Source: Cylicocyclus nassatus
Lineage: Eukaryota; Nematoda; Chromadorea; Rhabditida; Strongylidae
Length of the DNA: 64,000 nucleotides
Assembly (NCBI GenBank): GCA_958299035.1
Contig: CATQJL010000316.1
Location: 24,343,676-24,407,675, forward strand
Direction: 5' to 3'
Position numbers and translations under genes: made by a program
The notes under the pieces: model-generated
The model's database searches: none
Told to the model about the DNA's origin: nothing
Seen by the model: only the letters and a program-made list of their open reading frames with translations
Part shown: positions 47,809 through 58,985 of the stretch, one piece after another
How positions within the stretch are numbered: position 1 is the first letter of the stretch
Layout: every line of letters begins with the position of its first letter

Positions 47809-48913
47809 TCTATAAACAGCAACCAGTTTTTTTGTCATTTTATACCATGTACGTCCACTTAAAAAAAATTCGGTTGCACATTTACGAGGGAGGGAGCGCC
47901 TCTTCTCGGTCCGCCACTGATATGTTCTATAAATATATAGTAGCTTTCTAGTGAAACATGGTAAATCCAACGTTCGTTGTACTCATTAGTATAATTCTCA
48001 GTACGTGGTGCACGGGACGGAGTCAAGATGGAGTGATCTCTAGAGGAGTCGGTCTGCCGCGTAGTTTAGTAGATAGAAGAAGACTGCAATCTACTATCAG
48101 ACTGCCGAAGAAGACGACATAGTGGGAAGGAAGAGTCAATAAAGAACTTAACAACCTGTTTTGACGTAAAAAATACAGAAGGCTCTACAAAAAGATCTAC
48201 CCATGTATAGGATAGCATTGAATCGTGTTGTCGAAAAAAACCTTATTTACAAGGGCTTGTGATGATTGTCTTGATACTACACACAACATTATTGTGACTT
48301 ATAATGTAAACGACCCTAGTGATACACTTGTTGCTGCTCAATTTTCAATAGGCATTTGATCAACACTAAAGGGAAATAAGACGCCGAGGAATTCTGGTAT
48401 GGCAATTTGTGATGAACCTCTGTCATGAATCGCATTTTTGGGGTGATTTGCATCAGTTGTGCACAGAACAAATCAGCGAAGTATTCACACACGGACTATT
48501 CAACATAAATCGCAACAAAACTGTCACCTTTATATAATAACTTACTTATTACAATGATACCTTCTCTTCACAGTTCGAAAACTCGGCATAAAGTTCAGAG
48601 GCAAAAACAACATTCCTAACACATAACGACACAAAGGTGAAGAAACGCTGCCGGGTGTTGCATGAGAAGCTTCATCGAAACAGGTGGCTTCCAACTTTTC
48701 TAGAGCGATGAGATGGCACATCGCTTACTTATGCGTTCTGTTAAGAAGCCTGAGAGTCACAGTGAAACCAAATATAGAAAGAAAACAAGAAACCCATACA
48801 TCATAACACATGCGTGGAAACTATCGCTGCTATATCGCATGTGCAGAGCAAAAACTCGTGATAAGGGCCAACAAAACAGGTATAGCTATATAAGCGACAA
48901 CTCGCACGGCCAC

Positions 48914-48951
48914 CTATCCGATGGCAACCTTGCCGGTATCTTCCTTGCCAG
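48914..48951 (-). pseudogene. RER1 last-exon fragment at the outer breakpoint
   Basis: Encodes the last residues of RER1 (GKEDTGKVAIG, then stop), with Val changed to Ala relative to the gene. It has no upstream exons. It marks where the duplicated segment was cut within RER1. Confidence 0.9.
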
Positions 48952-48996
48952 TGCCACTCAATTCCTGATACTCTACTTGTTCACCCCGTGGGGGTG

Positions 48997-49180
48997 TGGG
49001 CCGATCCCTGCAGCAGTGCAACGCTGGGCCGACCCGTGATGAGGTGCGAGCAAGCCCGCAACCTCATCCGGTTCCAAAAATCAAATAACCTTAACGAGAC
49101 TCATTCGAGACTCTATCGAAGGTTAATTCGATAAGAACAGAAACTAAACTTTGATCTTAGCCAAAAGGCCGAGAAGCGAT
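48997..49180 (-). ncRNA. Variant U2 snRNA, copy D
   Basis: Complete 184-nt U2 with TTAGTT hexamer, the same Sm site and stems as copies A and C. The upstream flank has the 'ccatggc' form. The copy lies outside the large inverted repeat. Confidence 0.83.
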
Positions 49181-49965
49181 ACCTGCCATGGCTCTCACTA
49201 GCGCCACCTCAGCCAGTGAGTCGGACTCATTGCGGGTCAGCTAGCGCTCACTGTCTCACCTGAGGAGAGCCGAAACAGGTGAGCACACCTGTGCCAGCGA
49301 AAATGAAGGCATAATGTAGATATGCATCGCTGTCCTAGTCACAAACATAGATTTCATAACCTTTTCTTTCTAGTTAGACATACTGTGAGCAAAAGTCTCT
49401 GAGAATAGTTAAGTTTAATTTCTGAGGAAAGAAGTGAACGGAGTCGGTTTTGATTTATTCTTCTCAAATCCCAACTTGTGCACACTCAATCTGCATGATT
49501 CTTGTTTACTTGGGAAGAGGAGGTCGCAAACTTATGTTTACATGTTGCTAGCGCTATCTTTTTTGCTTTCATCACTGCAACCTTTTTCTAAAGGAAAGCA
49601 CGCACTTTACGTTTAGATACTATATTTCCTTACTCCAATAGATCTCAAGCAAGCAAATTGATCCTATGCAATATTTTTCAAAAAAGGTTGCGATGTAATC
49701 TATAAATAGTAGCTCTTGGAACAACCTAATACATAATTGTTGAACGATATTCTTCTCGAGATGTCCCAAGAACTCTGAAATGAATTCTAGAGCTTTCGTA
49801 CTCGAATAGCTGCGAGAAACTAAGGTGATATTTAGGTATGACTCCCTTTTCGCTCGCACAGGTGTGTTCACCTGTCTCGGCTCTCCTCGAGACAGTGAGC
49901 GCTAGCTGACCGTCGACGAGTCCGACTCACTGGCTGAGGTGGCGCTAGTGAGAGCCATGGCAGGT

Positions 49966-50149
49966 ATCGCTTCTCGGCCTTTTGGCTAAGATCAAAGTTT
50001 AGTTTCTGTTCTTATCGAATTAACCTTCGATAGAGTCTCGAATGAGTCTCGTTAAGGTTATTTAATTTTTGGAACCGCATGAGGTTGCGGGATTGCTCGC
50101 ACCTCATCACGGGTCGGCCCAGCGTTGCACTGCTGCAGGGGTCGGCCCA
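49966..50149 (+). ncRNA. Variant U2 snRNA, copy E
   Basis: Complete 184-nt U2 with TTAGTT hexamer, but the most diverged of the five: AATTTTTGG at the Sm site, GCATGAGG in stem III, GGATTGC in its loop, and GGGGTCGG in stem IV. The Sm core ATTTTTG is kept. The trailing hairpin is perfect because of an extra G. One upstream hairpin half is deleted. Confidence 0.82.
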
Positions 50150-50168
50150 CACCCCCACGGGGGTGAAC

Positions 50169-51286
50169 AAATGCGATGGCAGCTTAGGAACACCCATGAA
50201 GGCGAAAAACGAAAAAATGGCAAGGCGTTCTGGGAGAAGCACTCTGATCCATCGGTCACTAGTACACTACTTGCTTTTATCAAGAGTTGAGTTTTTTGAG
50301 AGAGAGTTTGTTCGAGAAATTTACGCCATTAGGGTCCATATTTGAAGTCACCATGGAAAGGAAAGCCTGGATATGACAAAAACGGTCGTCTTCGATGACG
50401 CCTCAGAAATCCATGCCAAAATCTGTAGCATTTGCGTTCTCGTCGATGGGTTAAATAATGGACTTTTTAGATTTTATCAACCGAAAATAGAAAAATGGGA
50501 TTAGAATGCTTTTTTTAGTCCGAAAATGTCGCCGACGCTTGCGTACAAAGCTGCCTGCGTTGAGCACTAAAGCTGATAATTTATCTTCTCTAAAGGCGCA
50601 ACATTTTCATTGAAATCGGGTTTCACAAACCTTCAAAGCGAAGAAAATACTAGGGCGATTGAACAACTTCGACCTTTATACGCTGAATCATCTTGTAGTT
50701 TTGATAAAAGCTATTCATTACTTACAGTGAAAAACCTCCTTTCATAAGCTAAACTTAGCAAGCCGTTATCACACATCACCTCATTCATCTACGTAAAAAA
50801 GTACATGCGGTAATATTAGCAACATGATGCATTCTTCCTATTCGTTAAATTACGAATTTACTATCTCTCATTGAATGGATATTACTGTACTCGATCGATT
50901 TCCGTAATCATTGAGATTTTTATTCGAACTATTAGCTTGTATCATCCACGATATAGAAGCTATCAAATAATTAGAGATAAAAAAGTACAACTTTGCTTGG
51001 TGTTTTTTTTTCAAAGAAGAGTTCAGGAAATTCAGCTTGAGCACATTTTGTCAATCCAGTTACCATTTGAAGCAGGCCTGATATTGCATCCATTTGGACC
51101 TCCAAAATAGCAGCGTCCCAGAAAATTTAGGATTTTTGAACTTCTCTGTGTAATTGTTCAAGAGGCTTTAACTAAGCCATCGTTCAAGATGTATGATCTA
51201 TTCGTGATAGAAAAATTCAAAATCCGTCTCCAAGTTGATTTACCAGGAAAGGAAGGCTAGTCGAAGTGACCTTTTGAAATGATGGG
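50169..51286. other. Flank of U2 copy E; no supported gene
   Basis: A stretch near 50330-50385 ('gggtccatatttgaagtc', 'catggaaagg') resembles the flank of copy C near 42705-42765, so an older duplication of this neighbourhood is possible. A plus-strand frame ending at 51110 is unrecognised. Confidence 0.4.
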
Positions 51287-51563
51287 CAGGGCTCGGCACG
51301 AGGTGGCTAGATGAAAATGGAAAAAACGAAGTCCCCCTTGACTTCTGGGAATTTTTACGAAGTCCCCTTTGACTCTCAACCAAATTTCCTCTAAAAACCT
51401 GAAAAATTCCCCAAAATCCCCCAAAAAATGAAACGTCGACTAAAAAAAAAGGTCGCCGTCGCCAATTTTCCCTGTCTCTTCGGTCACAAAAACGAAACCC
51501 CCTTTGCTTTTCGTCCCAAAAAACGATGCCAGCTGGCTTACAAGCCACTAGTGCCGAGCCGTG
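51287..51563 (-). mobile_element. hAT MITE, copy 1
   Basis: The ends CAGGGCTCGGCACGAGG and 'gtgccgagccgtg' form an inverted repeat flanked by the perfect 8-bp duplication ATGATGGG. Non-coding; 277 bp. It is the inverted relative of 54276-54522. Confidence 0.92.
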
Positions 51564-51571
51564 ATGATGGG

Positions 51572-54267
51572 TACTGGATACTGCCTTGGAGGGTATAAAA
51601 CGCTGATTTCAAAACTTCTTCCTTGTTTGCTACGGGTTTTTGGGCGAGAAGCTACGTAGGTTTTTATGAGCAAAAATTTGCATGTGTAACTAGGGGGTGA
51701 TATCAGTCGTAACATTTTTTCTATGGCTCGAATGATTTTCGGGTTACTCCGTGCAACAATAATTCTTAATTAGACATATCCACTTGAATCTGCCACTTCG
51801 GAACGGTAGAAGAAGTCAACCACTGATTTTACACTGATCATGCGTTGAATTTTTTGCGCGTGAAACCTTCAAAACTCTTTGCTCAGAATCCCGCAGCAGA
51901 TAATCAGTATTTACATAATAGATTTGGATCCAATGGAATTTGGATCAAATTTGGCACACACAATGTGTAGAGTGGGGCGTATGTTAACAAGCCGTTTTGT
52001 TCGGGACAAACAGACTGTCTCTATCGATTTATTGATTTTTTGCAGTTTCTGCTTAAAAATTTTATGTTCGCCTTAAGGATAGGAGGAATCGAGTCAATCA
52101 AAGTTGGCAAAAAAATGTATGGGGTGTGGCTTGTATAGATATATTTGAAATCAGCGCTTCGTACTTCAAGTTACTATACATCTCATAGAGAAAAGCCACT
52201 TCGACTAATCTAATCTTTCTAATCTTTCTTCCATGGTTAAAGTTACTAGCTACAGCGCTGTAAGTGTTTTCGGGCGTTAAATCAGCGTCCTGGAGTACGA
52301 TAGAGTTTACGGTCTGGGCGAAAGCAAAGGTGGATTTTACCGCCACAAATGATAACAAGAACTGCCGCTATGGCAGTGGCTTAGCTAGAGCTTGCCAACC
52401 AGTTTTCGACTGAGAAATCCAGTTATCGAGATTTGGTCACCGTCTTTGAGCCAATATTTTCTTCAGAGTAGATAATTGGGATTTTGAGAGGATCCCTGTT
52501 CTTAGATAATTTTTGTTTACTTCATCGGCTTGCATTACTTTACGTTGTTGAGAATAATATGCCAAGAAACTCTACCATAAATAGAGAATTACATCTGTTT
52601 TTTAATCGCATAGAAACATCAGATAAAAATAAGTATGTCGAGTTTCTGCCGGATCCCTCGCTTATTTTCGCATGAGGGGTGATAAACTCTATCTCGAATT
52701 TCCAAAGCATAGTTGATGATTGAGCTTCTGCTAACTAGCAAGAGCTCAAAGACCACTTGCATATGCACACACATGGTGTGTAAACGGGTTCTGCAAATGC
52801 GCGTATCGATCTCAGCGCTCAGCATTCAGCTGCTATACGTTAGCTTCATAAGATACCCTTTTTCAAATGCCCATACCAGAGCAAAAACAGCAAAAAAATG
52901 TTTATACTAACCAAAGTTTATTTTCAAATCATACTGTTTGTGTAACATACAAGCAGTACTCTATTTTACTATGCATGTCAAAAATTCTCTTCAGACACTT
53001 GTCGACTTAAAAAATCCGGAAATCTTAACTGTGTGTGGAAACTTCCAGTCATCTCAAATTTCTCTCATTTAGAAAAAGAAGTTATGAAGTCATAATTGAA
53101 CTGAACGCAGAGTTTTTGGACCCTCTAGCAACATAGAGAGTAGAATTCAAGCAATTACGAGCTAAATGCTTTTCTTAATTATTTTGTATCACCGTATATC
53201 ATCAAGATTTTTGCTTCAGGCACTATGAAAAATGCATAATTTTTCCCTCTCTAATTATAAGCTATGTTGAATTGAACAAAATCGTTGGACTAAATATACT
53301 AAAGACTTTTCAAGATTTTGATGATTTATGGACTAAGCTATTACTTTTGAAGTGTTTCTTTCGGTCGGGAAACACGAGAAGTTTATCACTAATTGCATTC
53401 GCCATGTTATAAAGGTATCCTTATAATCCTCGGAAATATATTTCCAAATCCTGTGTTGAACGGTTTATTGACCAAACTAGGAATTAGCGGTTTTACTTGC
53501 TGAATTCCCTTTGATTATAGCGAATTCGATGTACATGAACAGGAGAGTTATCTCGCATTTTTCGCTTCTCGTTCGTGAGAACCGCGAAAGAAGAATGAGG
53601 TGATATCTTCAGAATCTCCTCCATTGTCATTGACCCTTGTCAACTCGATTTCAAACAAATGATCATTATTTTTTCGACAGAAATACCCTTTTAGAAGAGG
53701 CTTTCTTTATTTTTGAGCATTTCAAGATTGTTTCTGATATGTTTAGATCGCAAAATGCTACTTCGAGCTTCTTGTAACAACGTCGTAATATCGGTTTTTT
53801 TTTCATTGCTCACTTCTCTGACCTCGCACAGAATTCGGTTTTTTGTTTCATCTCCGCCTGACATGTCTAGCCATTTTTTTTGCTGATTAGAAGCGGAAGT
53901 ACAGAAATGGAAGTTCAGGCGTAACTGATACTGGTGCGGTTGTTCATTTGTTTGCAATTCCTGAATAGAATTTGCGAGGATTCAATTGAAAGAATACAAG
54001 AATCAGAGGTGCAATATGAGACTGCTCTAGCCAAAGTACCCGGCTCAGGTAATGAGTACAACCACTTTTGAGGCGATATTAACTAAAAGAACCCAAATAA
54101 CCACCACTTCTTTATTTTGTGCTTCTTCGGTTCTATTTTTTCTCTTTAAATAAAATACTATCATGCTTTTAACCCCGAAACTCTCAGCGATGCTACACTG
54201 TGCTCACATAAAAGAAGAAATAGGTAACTTTTTTTCTAAAATCATCTACGAACAGCAGAGTAGCCAT
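51572..54267. other. Intergenic, no confident gene
   Basis: AT-rich. Candidate exons without recognisable domain: plus-strand frame 52484-52675 (ending VEFLPDPSLIFA) and minus-strand frame 53691-53957 (charged helix, KKTDITTLLQEARSSILRSK). Neither could be joined to other exons. Confidence 0.35.
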
Positions 54268-54275
54268 GCTATGCC

Positions 54276-54522
54276 CAGGGGTCGGCACAAGGTGGCTTAC
54301 AAGCAAGCTGGATATCGTTTTTGGGACGAAAAGCAAAGGGGGTTTCGTTTTTGTGAGCGAAGATATACGGAAAATTGACGACGGCGACCTTTTTTTTTTA
54401 GTCGACGTTTCGTTTTTGGTGGATTTTCGGGAAATTTTCAGGTTTTTAGAAGAAATTTGGTTCAGGGTCAAAGGGGACTTCGTTTTTTCCATTTTCATCT
54501 AGCCACCTCGTGCCGAGCCCTG
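54276..54522 (+). mobile_element. hAT MITE, copy 2
   Basis: CAGGGGTCGGCAC and 'gtgccgagccctg' ends are flanked by the perfect 8-bp duplication GCTATGCC. The 247-bp body matches copy 1 in reverse ('gacttcgttttttcc'). Confidence 0.93.
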
Positions 54523-55761
54523 GCTATGCCGCACGTTTCGCTCATATATTGTGGTATGATATTTTCAAGAAAATGTGAAAACAACTTATTTGAAAAATCT
54601 CTATGTCCTTGTCTTCTGGTTATGTTTTAAATAGATTTATTACATTTTTTGACAGAGTGGAAAACAAAAAGGGAAACAAGAACGATTAACACAAAGGGCG
54701 TGCAATTCTGATTTGGATCAGTTTTCCTCCAATTCCACTTTTGCGAAGAGAAAAAAGAAAACTCAAAGAAGAAAAGATTTTTAAAAATGCTTTCTTCTGA
54801 AAAGACATAATAATCTGAACCAGCACAAACCTTGTTCCCTGTTCAAAATATTTCACAACGCAATTGCGCGAATTCGCAGAGAGACTGAAGATTAGCCGTC
54901 CTGTTCCACTCCTTCCTGCACTGTTCGCCGACAGCGGCGCGCAAGGACGAGCCGTTATCGATGCGGATTACGGTATGTGGATGATACGAGGAAAGATTGC
55001 AGATTGGACCGGATCATCTCATTCGAGTCAACACCTGCCGCTTTTGCCCAGTCGACTGCGGGTTTTTCGATTCCTTCCACTTATTTGTGCTTGGTCTGTC
55101 ATTTGTTTGATTTTTTTTAGAAATTCTATCATTGATTATCTGGTGAAAATATTACCCTAACTTGTAGTTTATCTTAACAGTTCACATCAAGATTCAACAA
55201 TATTATTTTTGATTTTAGTATCTTAACATTTTGGTGATCAGTGTTTTGTAATAATAATTTGATGGTATCATTTATATAATTTTATAATACCATCTGATTA
55301 TCGTCGAGTCATTTGTAACTTAATATGCGTAGTGCACACTATACACGCTGACTGACGAACTGCGAAACTGTAACCTGCTCATTTCCAGTGATTTCTCCTT
55401 GTTTCCTTGTTTCTTTTGTTTTAGTCAGTTACATGTTAGTCAGTAGAACACATTTCTACATTTTGTTGGGCTAGAAAATGTTTTACTTGGAAGTTACTAG
55501 TATGGGTGCCGTCGCTTGTAGGGCTTAGTGTGCAATCTCACATATTGAGTTACAAATGACTTGAGGTTATATAATTTCTGATATTCCACTAATTTGATAT
55601 TTTAGTGATTGGTACCGTAATCTGTAATAATAATTTGATGATAGAATTTCATAGTAATGATTTTATGACGTAATTTCAATATTCTGGTGAATTATCAAGT
55701 TTCCGGTGCAGTTTAGTACCGTATTTTTGAGGAATGTTTTCCGAAAAATCCTGGAGAATGT
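54523..55761. other. Intergenic with one unexplained GC-rich open frame
   Basis: The frame around 54870-54970 (RLKISRPVPLLPALFAD, GAQGRAVIDADYG) is more GC-rich and protein-like than its surroundings and ends at a possible donor (ACG|GTATGT). No partner exons or family were recognised. Confidence 0.25.
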
Positions 55762-56100
55762 GTGCAACTGCACATTCGCAAGGATGAACTTGGTCAAGAG
55801 ACGCCGTAGTCGTATTTCTTTGTAATTTTTGATAATGGGTGCAATTGCAGATTTTCTTTGAGGACTTGACCAAAGCGCCAGTGATAATTTTTCTGGTATT
55901 TTTTGTAAATTGTAAATTGTAAATTTTCCTGGGAAACTGATCAAGAGCTCCAGTCATGATTTTTCTCGTTCTTTAATGTCTAGCACAATTTCCTAGACGA
56001 ATTTCCAATAGCCCAGTCGTAATTTTTCGTACCTTTTGGAAATTTGTGCAACTGCAGATTTTCCTGATGAACTTGACCAACAGCTTCTTATTCATCATTT
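55762..56100. repeat. Degenerate tandem repeat, unit about 65-80 bp
   Basis: About five units with landmarks GTGCAACTGCAGATTTTCCT, then 'gaacttgaccaa', 'gcccagtcgtaatttttc'. Units start near 55762, 55840, 55917, 55981 and 56046. They keep overlapping minus-strand frames open, which explains the ORFs there. Isolated GTGCAATTGCAC-like phrases also occur at 56208, 57969 and 58139. Confidence 0.75.
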
Positions 56101-58985
56101 CTCTTAAAAGTTTTCTTTGTTCTCGCTTTGGGCTATAAAAGCGTGAGTGATTACATTTCCATGAAATTTTTATCTGAAAGGCTTGCATCGACTTTATTAC
56201 ATCGTAAATGTGCAGTTGCACACATTAACACGAAAACTAGTCGATCGTAAACAGATTTGTGAGGAATATTCTTTTATCAGTGGTGGTATCATCCCGTCAC
56301 GCTGAACGTTTTGCCCCTTATCACAAAATTTGATAAATGGAGTGGTGTTGTTTCTTTGCGAAATTTCAACATGCCGCTGGCCGGAAGCAAAAAAGCACTT
56401 CCATGTTTTTCTTTCCTGATGACGATTCTTCCATTCAGCACTTATTTGGTGATTTGTTATCTCTACTTTGTTATAAAGATAAAAACAACAGTACAAAGAG
56501 TAATAGAAAGGCGACAAAACAAAGAAGTAAAACGCGATGCGGTTTGCGTAAGTAATATAGGACGACGTTCCGGCGCCTATTACTGCAGTTTTACAAACAG
56601 ATTTATCAAAGATTCTCTCTCGGCTTAGTCTTGCGTCTGAGAAGAGCAAGAAGTGTTGTCTTATCTATCAGTGACATTTCGATCTTAATGCGATTTTTTA
56701 TGCTTATGTGAGAAGACCAAAGATGGTACCCGTGGCGGAAAGGCAGGAAGATGATTGCTGCGGTTTCGTTGATAATCTTTGGAATTTTTCGGAACATTGC
56801 AAGTATTTTCTGGAGAATGTCCTCTTCTTACAAATTAGGGAAATCAAAACCGCTCCCACCTCTTAAACTCAATTCCAACATTTTTGCTAAGAAAATACAG
56901 CTTTATATGTAAAAAATTATCAGTGTAACTTTGGGTGACTTAGACTTGCTAACCCATTTTTCAAGATGATATTGAAAGTAGTTTCAAGCCATGAAAGTTT
57001 CAAATCTCAACAGTGGTTTTGTAGAAATACTTTGTTTTCCAAGAAAGCTTTGTACTTTTTTTTTCATTCTTAGGCCGGCGGATGATTTTTTTTCAATGAC
57101 AAGGTAATCTAAAGAATAAAATTCTCACAAATTTATAATGAATTTTTAAATTTTAATTTTTGAATTTATAATTTATTTTCAAGTCCGTTTCATCGACAAA
57201 GTGCTCATGAAGAGAAGAATTCTTAGAGTAAAATTTTCAAAGTAATTTTTCAATTTTCGTTTTGAGACAGCTAAAGACCTGGAATGGCGCATAAAAGATA
57301 TACTGCCGGATTGAAAAATATTGGTTAAAAAAAGAGCAAGAGGCTGATAAAAGGCCAATGTCTAGACCTTGATATCCTCTTAGCTTGACAGAAGTTTTTT
57401 TTTTCGGGAAGCTTTTGAAATTCCTAAAATTGAGAAAAAAGTGTAGCAAAAAGCAGATAATTTCTTTGCAACCACATGAGATCAAAAATCGTTTACGTAT
57501 TCACTCCTAAACTTTGTACGAAAAATTTGTTTGTCTACAAAGAAATCCCCCCTCTCTCTTCTTTCCCCATTTTCTCAGCCTTGATGCATCGATGATCGCA
57601 ATGTGTCTGTACATCTGGCCGATCTCTGGTCCGCTATCAGATTTACAGCCAGGGTGGTGCCGTTGTCTGGGAACAGGTTTTGCAAACACTCTGCACTGAT
57701 AGACTAACATCACTCTTTGTGACAATGGAAATGAGATTTATTAAAAGTCGTCTTTAAGGAGAAAATTGTTTCAAATTTTGATCCATGAAAAAAATAGAAT
57801 CCAAAAAAAAGCCTGGCAATGATTTGAATTTCGTAATTATTCTCCAGTAAATATTCTACTAATTGGCTCAGAGCGCAGTGTTCAGCTAGATCTTCGTATA
57901 GTCAAAAGTAGTTGAAAACAGATTTGCAGAGTACTACGTACAACAAAGTAACGCTTTCTTTGACATTATGTGCAGTTGCAGATTTTTCTGGATGCAATGG
58001 CTACTTGTCTCAAGTATTGTGTTTTTAAGCTTCTTGCTTCCGATATTTTTGCAGATCTGTGTGAGGGGAAGCGGAGCTAATTACTTCCTGCACTTCTCGC
58101 TTGAAAGGCCTTTTTCCATAATCAACGTCCTGAAAGTGGTGCAATTGCACACATTAGCAAATAAACCTACTTGAAATCACATTCTGATTGCTAATCTATT
58201 AATCGTTTTGATTCTCCTTCATTTTTTAGTTGAGACTTTCTCAGACAAATTTACTCATTGTTATTATTATTACTATCCTTGTTTTGTGTAGTTAATATCA
58301 TAGCGTGTTCTTTCCAAACGAGCCATGTCGCCCAGGGGTACGGTAGAGAGTACGGTGTGGGCCAGGATTTGTAGGGAGAGTTGAACTTCTGGAACAATGA
58401 ATCATATGAGCTGCTCTGAGTGATGACATAATAAGGTCTTGGATCATTTTCCACGTTATTATTCCTTTATTTATTCATATTTTCATTCATTCATTTTCCA
58501 CGTTAGAAGCGCTAAAAGTCAGAGATTTCCTTGTTGCACTATCTATAGGCGGCTAACTGACGTAATCTTGCACACATTCAGCCCTTCAAGATTCCGTATG
58601 TAAGGAAAACGCTCAATATTCCTTGTGCTCGTTTACTTTCCAATGTCAACGCCGTGGCTGCGGGGGTGACGACAAGATATGGCGTGATTGCGAACATCTC
58701 ATTTCAACGTCTTCAGTTCCATAGGAGGCGTACACGCGGTGCGTCGCGTTGACGAATCACAGCCGAGAGCAGAGAAAACAACTGCGGCGGCGCGGTTATA
58801 AAAAGCGATTACGACTGCTCGCGCTCTCCATCCACGTGGAGTCTGCTGCAAAGGGAGTCCCCGACTCGGGTATCCCACTTCCAATGCGCGTTCGTTCGCA
58901 TTCGCCTAGCAGGAAGTGCAAAAAGTTCGTATGCACCGTGTCGCATGCGCGCACATCGTCTGATGATTCCTATCATGGGTTGGTT
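56101..58985. other. Intergenic, no confident gene
   Basis: A plus-strand frame at 56311-56628 has a hydrophobic stretch (CFSFLMTILPFSTYLVICYLYF), but no start context or partners. Near 58640-58900 the DNA is GC-richer and contains TATAAAAAG (58797), a possible core promoter without an identified product. Confidence 0.35.

Larger units (their letters stand above)
40633..48951 (-). repeat. Right arm of giant inverted repeat
   Basis: Reverse-complement counterpart of 27997-37790. It starts in the hAT left end and finishes in a 38-bp RER1 exon fragment. Right-only material: U2 copy B, a ~60-bp insertion with an AAAT microsatellite near 44591-44652, and the piggyBac-type MITE at 47212-47751. Confidence 0.93.
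48979..50168. mobile_element. U2-bearing fold-back element, complete (copies D and E)
   Basis: Same architecture as 41292-42495, but the single-copy middle is in the opposite orientation relative to the flanks: the D side joins the 'tgaaggcataatg' end and the E side the 'gactcccttttcgc' end. It lies 28 bp outside the right arm boundary. About 24 bp left of it ('actcaattcctgatactct') also precede copy B. Confidence 0.75.

Noticed and set aside
27997..48951. Whole inverted repeat as an assembly artefact
   Set aside because: Not excluded, but arms with about 10% divergence, private insertions in each arm and two identity levels are hard to get from a simple fold-back misassembly. Joining of divergent haplotypes remains possible and is listed as a test.
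27997..48951. Inverted repeat as one giant transposon with terminal inverted repeats
   Set aside because: The outer edge cuts a host exon, there is no target duplication, and no transposase or polymerase gene is seen inside.
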